From: Nitrospirota bacterium
Lineage (GTDB): Bacteria; Nitrospirota; Nitrospiria; Nitrospirales; UBA8639
Assembly (NCBI GenBank): GCA_003233615.1
Contig: QIMB01000419.1
Coordinates: forward strand, 1 to 7,479
Length of the DNA stretch: 7,479 bases
Direction of reading: 5' to 3'
The position numbers were made by a program, and so were the translations under genes. This document shows, piece after piece, positions 5,211-7,479 of the stretch; within the stretch, counting starts at the first letter, position 1, and each line of letters begins with the position of its first letter. The notes below the pieces were generated by a model. The model was given only the letters and a program-made list of their open reading frames with translations. It did no database searches and was not told the DNA's origin.

Positions 5211-6368
5211 ATGTCATTCCAAATCTGGTCAAAGTGGATTAGAGTCTTATGCATGCTCATCTGCTTCTTCGCTATTGAAAATCTTCCAGCCGCAGTTGGC
5301 CAGGATAGCCGACTTGAGCATCCCTGGAGACTCTTGAAGGAACAACATACTCATATTCTTCAACTTTCCTCTGATCAAGAAGCTTTAGAATTCAACCAAC
5401 GCTTCATGCCAAAACCGCGACGGTCGCAGCAGCATCCCACACGAAAAAAATCTTCTAGACGCCAGGATGGATCAAATCCCATTTCCCAAGAGCTGCGCAC
5501 AACCATCACCACATTTTGGGCTGCCATGACCACCATCGCACAGATCCAGAATCTCCATGCCATCCCTGTCACTCGATGGCATACCAATGATTTTTTGGAC
5601 AAGCTCTCATCAGACGCACAGCAGGAGTGGATACTCTTGAAGCCTTCACTCCAGGCATTTAAGCATCTCTGGGACATTCTAAGAAAGTTGTCTGTGGCTC
5701 TCCCACAAGATCCCGTAGCTCTTTCTCCTGATAATGAGTATTCTCAATTTGCGTATTTTCACGACCAAGCCGACTCACCCACTGATGACACTTCATGGAC
5801 AAATCTCTTGAATAATCGTGGCTTCACAGGAATTGAAACAAGGCTTCACGAATATTGGAAACACATTGACGAACATGACACCCAACGCGACATTTCCGAC
5901 TCCCAAAAAAACGCCTATATCCAGCAGTACGTCGTATCCAGATTGCTCCCCGTGTTTCACGCCTACCTTCTCACTCTATCGATACAGGCGGAGAGGCAAG
6001 CATATGATGTCTCTTTGGAATCATGGCATCACATGCAACACTGGCAGCAACAAGAACAGACCAATCACGCCATGATGCGGCTCTGTGGCACGTGGAAATG
6101 GATGATCCATAATCATCAAAACCATGGCGACCATAAAACCACCATGACTTTTCTTCCACCAGGACAATCCTCTTCTTCGCACGTCCAACCCACCACCATT
6201 CTCATTCATGGAGATACTGTCTTTCTCAGATGGACCTTCCCCCAAGGCATCCAAGAAGATAGCCTGTTGCTCAGCAACCATGACTTACGTCTCGAAGGAA
6301 CCTTTACCAATTCCCTTGGACCTCACGGCAGTATTTCCGGCCAACGACTCTCTCCTTGCACAAACTAG
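5211..6368 (+). CDS. Exported protein of unknown function with C-terminal Trp/Gly-rich domain
   Basis: The 385-residue product begins with a Sec-type signal: Lys8 and Arg11, hydrophobic residues through about 24, and a likely cut near AAVGQ-D. A longer frame opens at GTG 5163, but that would put 16 polar residues before the signal, and neither start has a good ribosome site. Residues about 35-290 are mostly helical-looking, rich in Gln, His and Trp, with a basic low-complexity segment (RRSQQHPTRKKSSRRQ) near 75-90. The C-terminal part (about 292-385) starts CGTWKWMIHNHQNHGDHKTTM and runs through FLRWTFPQGIQEDSLLLSNHDLRLEGTF to GQRLSPC. Its pattern (GTW, xW, G, LxW, DxLxLS, LxGxxxxxG) suggests a small beta-barrel or sandwich of the kind found in secreted proteins. 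I recognise no named family. It lies 92 bp after the hydrolase-like gene on the same strand and may be co-transcribed by read-through. Confidence 0.75.
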   Translation: MSFQIWSKWIRVLCMLICFFAIENLPAAVGQDSRLEHPWRLLKEQHTHILQLSSDQEALEFNQRFMPKPRRSQQHPTRKKSSRRQDGSNPISQELRTTITTFWAAMTTIAQIQNLHAIPVTRWHTNDFLDKLSSDAQQEWILLKPSLQAFKHLWDILRKLSVALPQDPVALSPDNEYSQFAYFHDQADSPTDDTSWTNLLNNRGFTGIETRLHEYWKHIDEHDTQRDISDSQKNAYIQQYVVSRLLPVFHAYLLTLSIQAERQAYDVSLESWHHMQHWQQQEQTNHAMMRLCGTWKWMIHNHQNHGDHKTTMTFLPPGQSSSSHVQPTTILIHGDTVFLRWTFPQGIQEDSLLLSNHDLRLEGTFTNSLGPHGSISGQRLSPCTN

Positions 6369-6597
6369 AATGACTCAGACGCTCATGATGAAGCATGCAA
6401 CACAGGCGAAAGGAACTTAGGGCATGAGAGACAAAACTTGAACCATTTTACGACAAGATTCTGGGCAGATCAGTTCGATCTGAAAGAGCACAACCAGAAG
6501 CGTCACGTAACCGAGGTTGAGGATTTGGTGAGTACACATCGGCCAAAGCTGGCCTGAAGATAGGAGTGGAAATCGGAGGTTTAAGTTTCGCAAATTC

Positions 6598-7437
6598 TTA
6601 AGGAGCATACTGATCAGTCAATGAGGCAACATCCGCAGCCAACGTAACTTTTTCTAACACTTCCGTCACTTCAACCACACGTTCATTTTCACTTCTAAAC
6701 GATGGAATCGTCTGACGCTCAACATATTTCAAGAGACCCACTCCTCGAGCAAACCAGACTGTCATCGTATCCTTTCCCTGAATGATTCTCCCACTTTCGG
6801 ACAGATGGACCTTCATCGTCATTTTCGCTTCTAAGCGAATTGCATCAGAATATGTTCCAGCAGGCACAGTGACCGTCTCCTGCCCTTGGGCAGACGATAC
6901 AGCCACAATATCCACCTTTTCAGACTCCCCATCTCGATCGATATCTATGCCAAGCTCCAGTCCCTTACGATCAAATTGCTCGAACGAGCTGGGGATTTCC
7001 ATGGGAAACCGCATGATCTGATAGGGCACTAACTGACGTTCTAACGTCGTTCCAGGCTTGGACCCATAATACCGAATGCCCGCCGCATCACGGAGATAAT
7101 AACTATCCGATGGCCCTTGATTACCAGGATTTGTATCGTGAAACACGGTCACCCCCACACCATCTACCGTTTCTTCACCGATCACGTTGGACACATTGGT
7201 AAACGTCGTGTCCTTCTCAGCAATCTGAACCATCCCCCCTTCAATCATCCTCCCACGATAGAGCCACTCATTCCCGATTTGATCGGGAAAATACTCATGC
7301 ACGTTCTCGACAACCAGGGGAGAAGAATCAGAGGAAAAGGCAAACGTAGATACACTCATCCATAATAATAATACGGCGAGGGGAAAAACCCTATAACCTT
7401 GTCGAAGGGATAGTCGAAATATGGAAGAATGCATCAT
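6598..7437 (-). CDS. Exported conserved hypothetical protein, beta-rich
   Basis: The product has 279 residues from ATG 7437 (a second ATG follows at 7434; a TTG at 7446 would also be in frame). No clear ribosome site is visible before any of them. The N-terminus is a Sec signal: Arg residues, then FPLAVLLLWMSVSTFA, with likely cleavage after TFA. The mature protein opens with EYFPDQIGNEWLYRG, a motif seen at the start of beta-rich exported hypotheticals. It continues with alternating hydrophobic strands, an acidic Asp-rich patch (GIDIDRDGESEK, perhaps metal-binding), then VTVPAGTYSDAIRLEAKM and WFARGVGLLKYVE near the C-terminus. This last pattern (P-x-G-x-Y...AxRxE...WxAxGxGLxK) recurs in periplasmic or cell-surface proteins of unknown function. 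There is no lipobox, so it is probably periplasmic or secreted. It is convergent with the exported-protein gene at 5211-6368. Confidence 0.8.
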   Translation of the reverse strand: MMHSSIFRLSLRQGYRVFPLAVLLLWMSVSTFAFSSDSSPLVVENVHEYFPDQIGNEWLYRGRMIEGGMVQIAEKDTTFTNVSNVIGEETVDGVGVTVFHDTNPGNQGPSDSYYLRDAAGIRYYGSKPGTTLERQLVPYQIMRFPMEIPSSFEQFDRKGLELGIDIDRDGESEKVDIVAVSSAQGQETVTVPAGTYSDAIRLEAKMTMKVHLSESGRIIQGKDTMTVWFARGVGLLKYVERQTIPSFRSENERVVEVTEVLEKVTLAADVASLTDQYAP

Positions 7438-7479
7438 AGATAACAATGTAGAATAAACCTATCACAGCACATTCAATCC

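Noticed and set aside
6369..6597. Hairpins CAGATC/GATCTG (6466-6482) and GGCCA/TGGCC (6541-6554) as terminators of the convergent genes
   Set aside because: Short stems with no T-run on either strand; too weak to call.

Overview
The window is a stretch of bacterial chromosome with moderate GC content (a little under half by eye). It carries six protein-coding loci and long non-coding gaps. Several details fit a Gram-negative, Nitrospira-like bacterium: an OmpA/Pal-type lipoprotein with a lipobox, secreted conserved-hypothetical proteins with Sec signals, and an intergenic element that, from memory, resembles repeats scattered through Nitrospira genomes. The assignment is an inference; no rRNA or other taxonomic marker is present.

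Layout from left to right. Positions 1-908 (minus) hold a large OmpA/Pal-type lipoprotein gene whose 3' end lies outside the window. Its reading frame is broken by a 4-bp tandem duplication at 597-606, and its Gly/Ser-rich linker contains two 41-residue repeats. A gap of about 500 bp follows. Positions 1411-2421 (minus) encode a complete nucleotide-sugar epimerase of the UDP-glucuronate 4-epimerase type. Divergent from it, 2565-2894 (plus) encodes a ClpS-like adaptor with an altered substrate pocket. Convergent with that, 2914-3408 (minus) encodes a protein with a very lysine-rich tail. This gene has a good promoter, and a perfect palindrome sits at the predicted transcript start. A gap of about 890 bp then holds a strong hairpin, a hairpin-rich repeat-like element (about 4003-4160) and a sigma-70 promoter. 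That promoter serves 4300-5118 (plus), a dienelactone-hydrolase-fold protein in which all three catalytic triad positions appear to be replaced. Positions 5211-6368 (plus) encode an exported protein of unknown function with a C-terminal Trp/Gly-rich domain. Convergent with it, 6598-7437 (minus) encodes another exported unknown protein.

The genes do not form one pathway or operon. They alternate in strand and mostly have their own upstream regions. The clearest theme is degenerate or repurposed families: a hydrolase fold without its triad, a ClpS-like fold with a changed pocket, and a broken lipoprotein gene. I found no defence system, CRISPR array, transposase, tRNA or rRNA. The most notable observations are the triad-less dienelactone hydrolase, the divergent ClpS, the tetranucleotide frameshift in the lipoprotein, and the structured element at 4003-4160.
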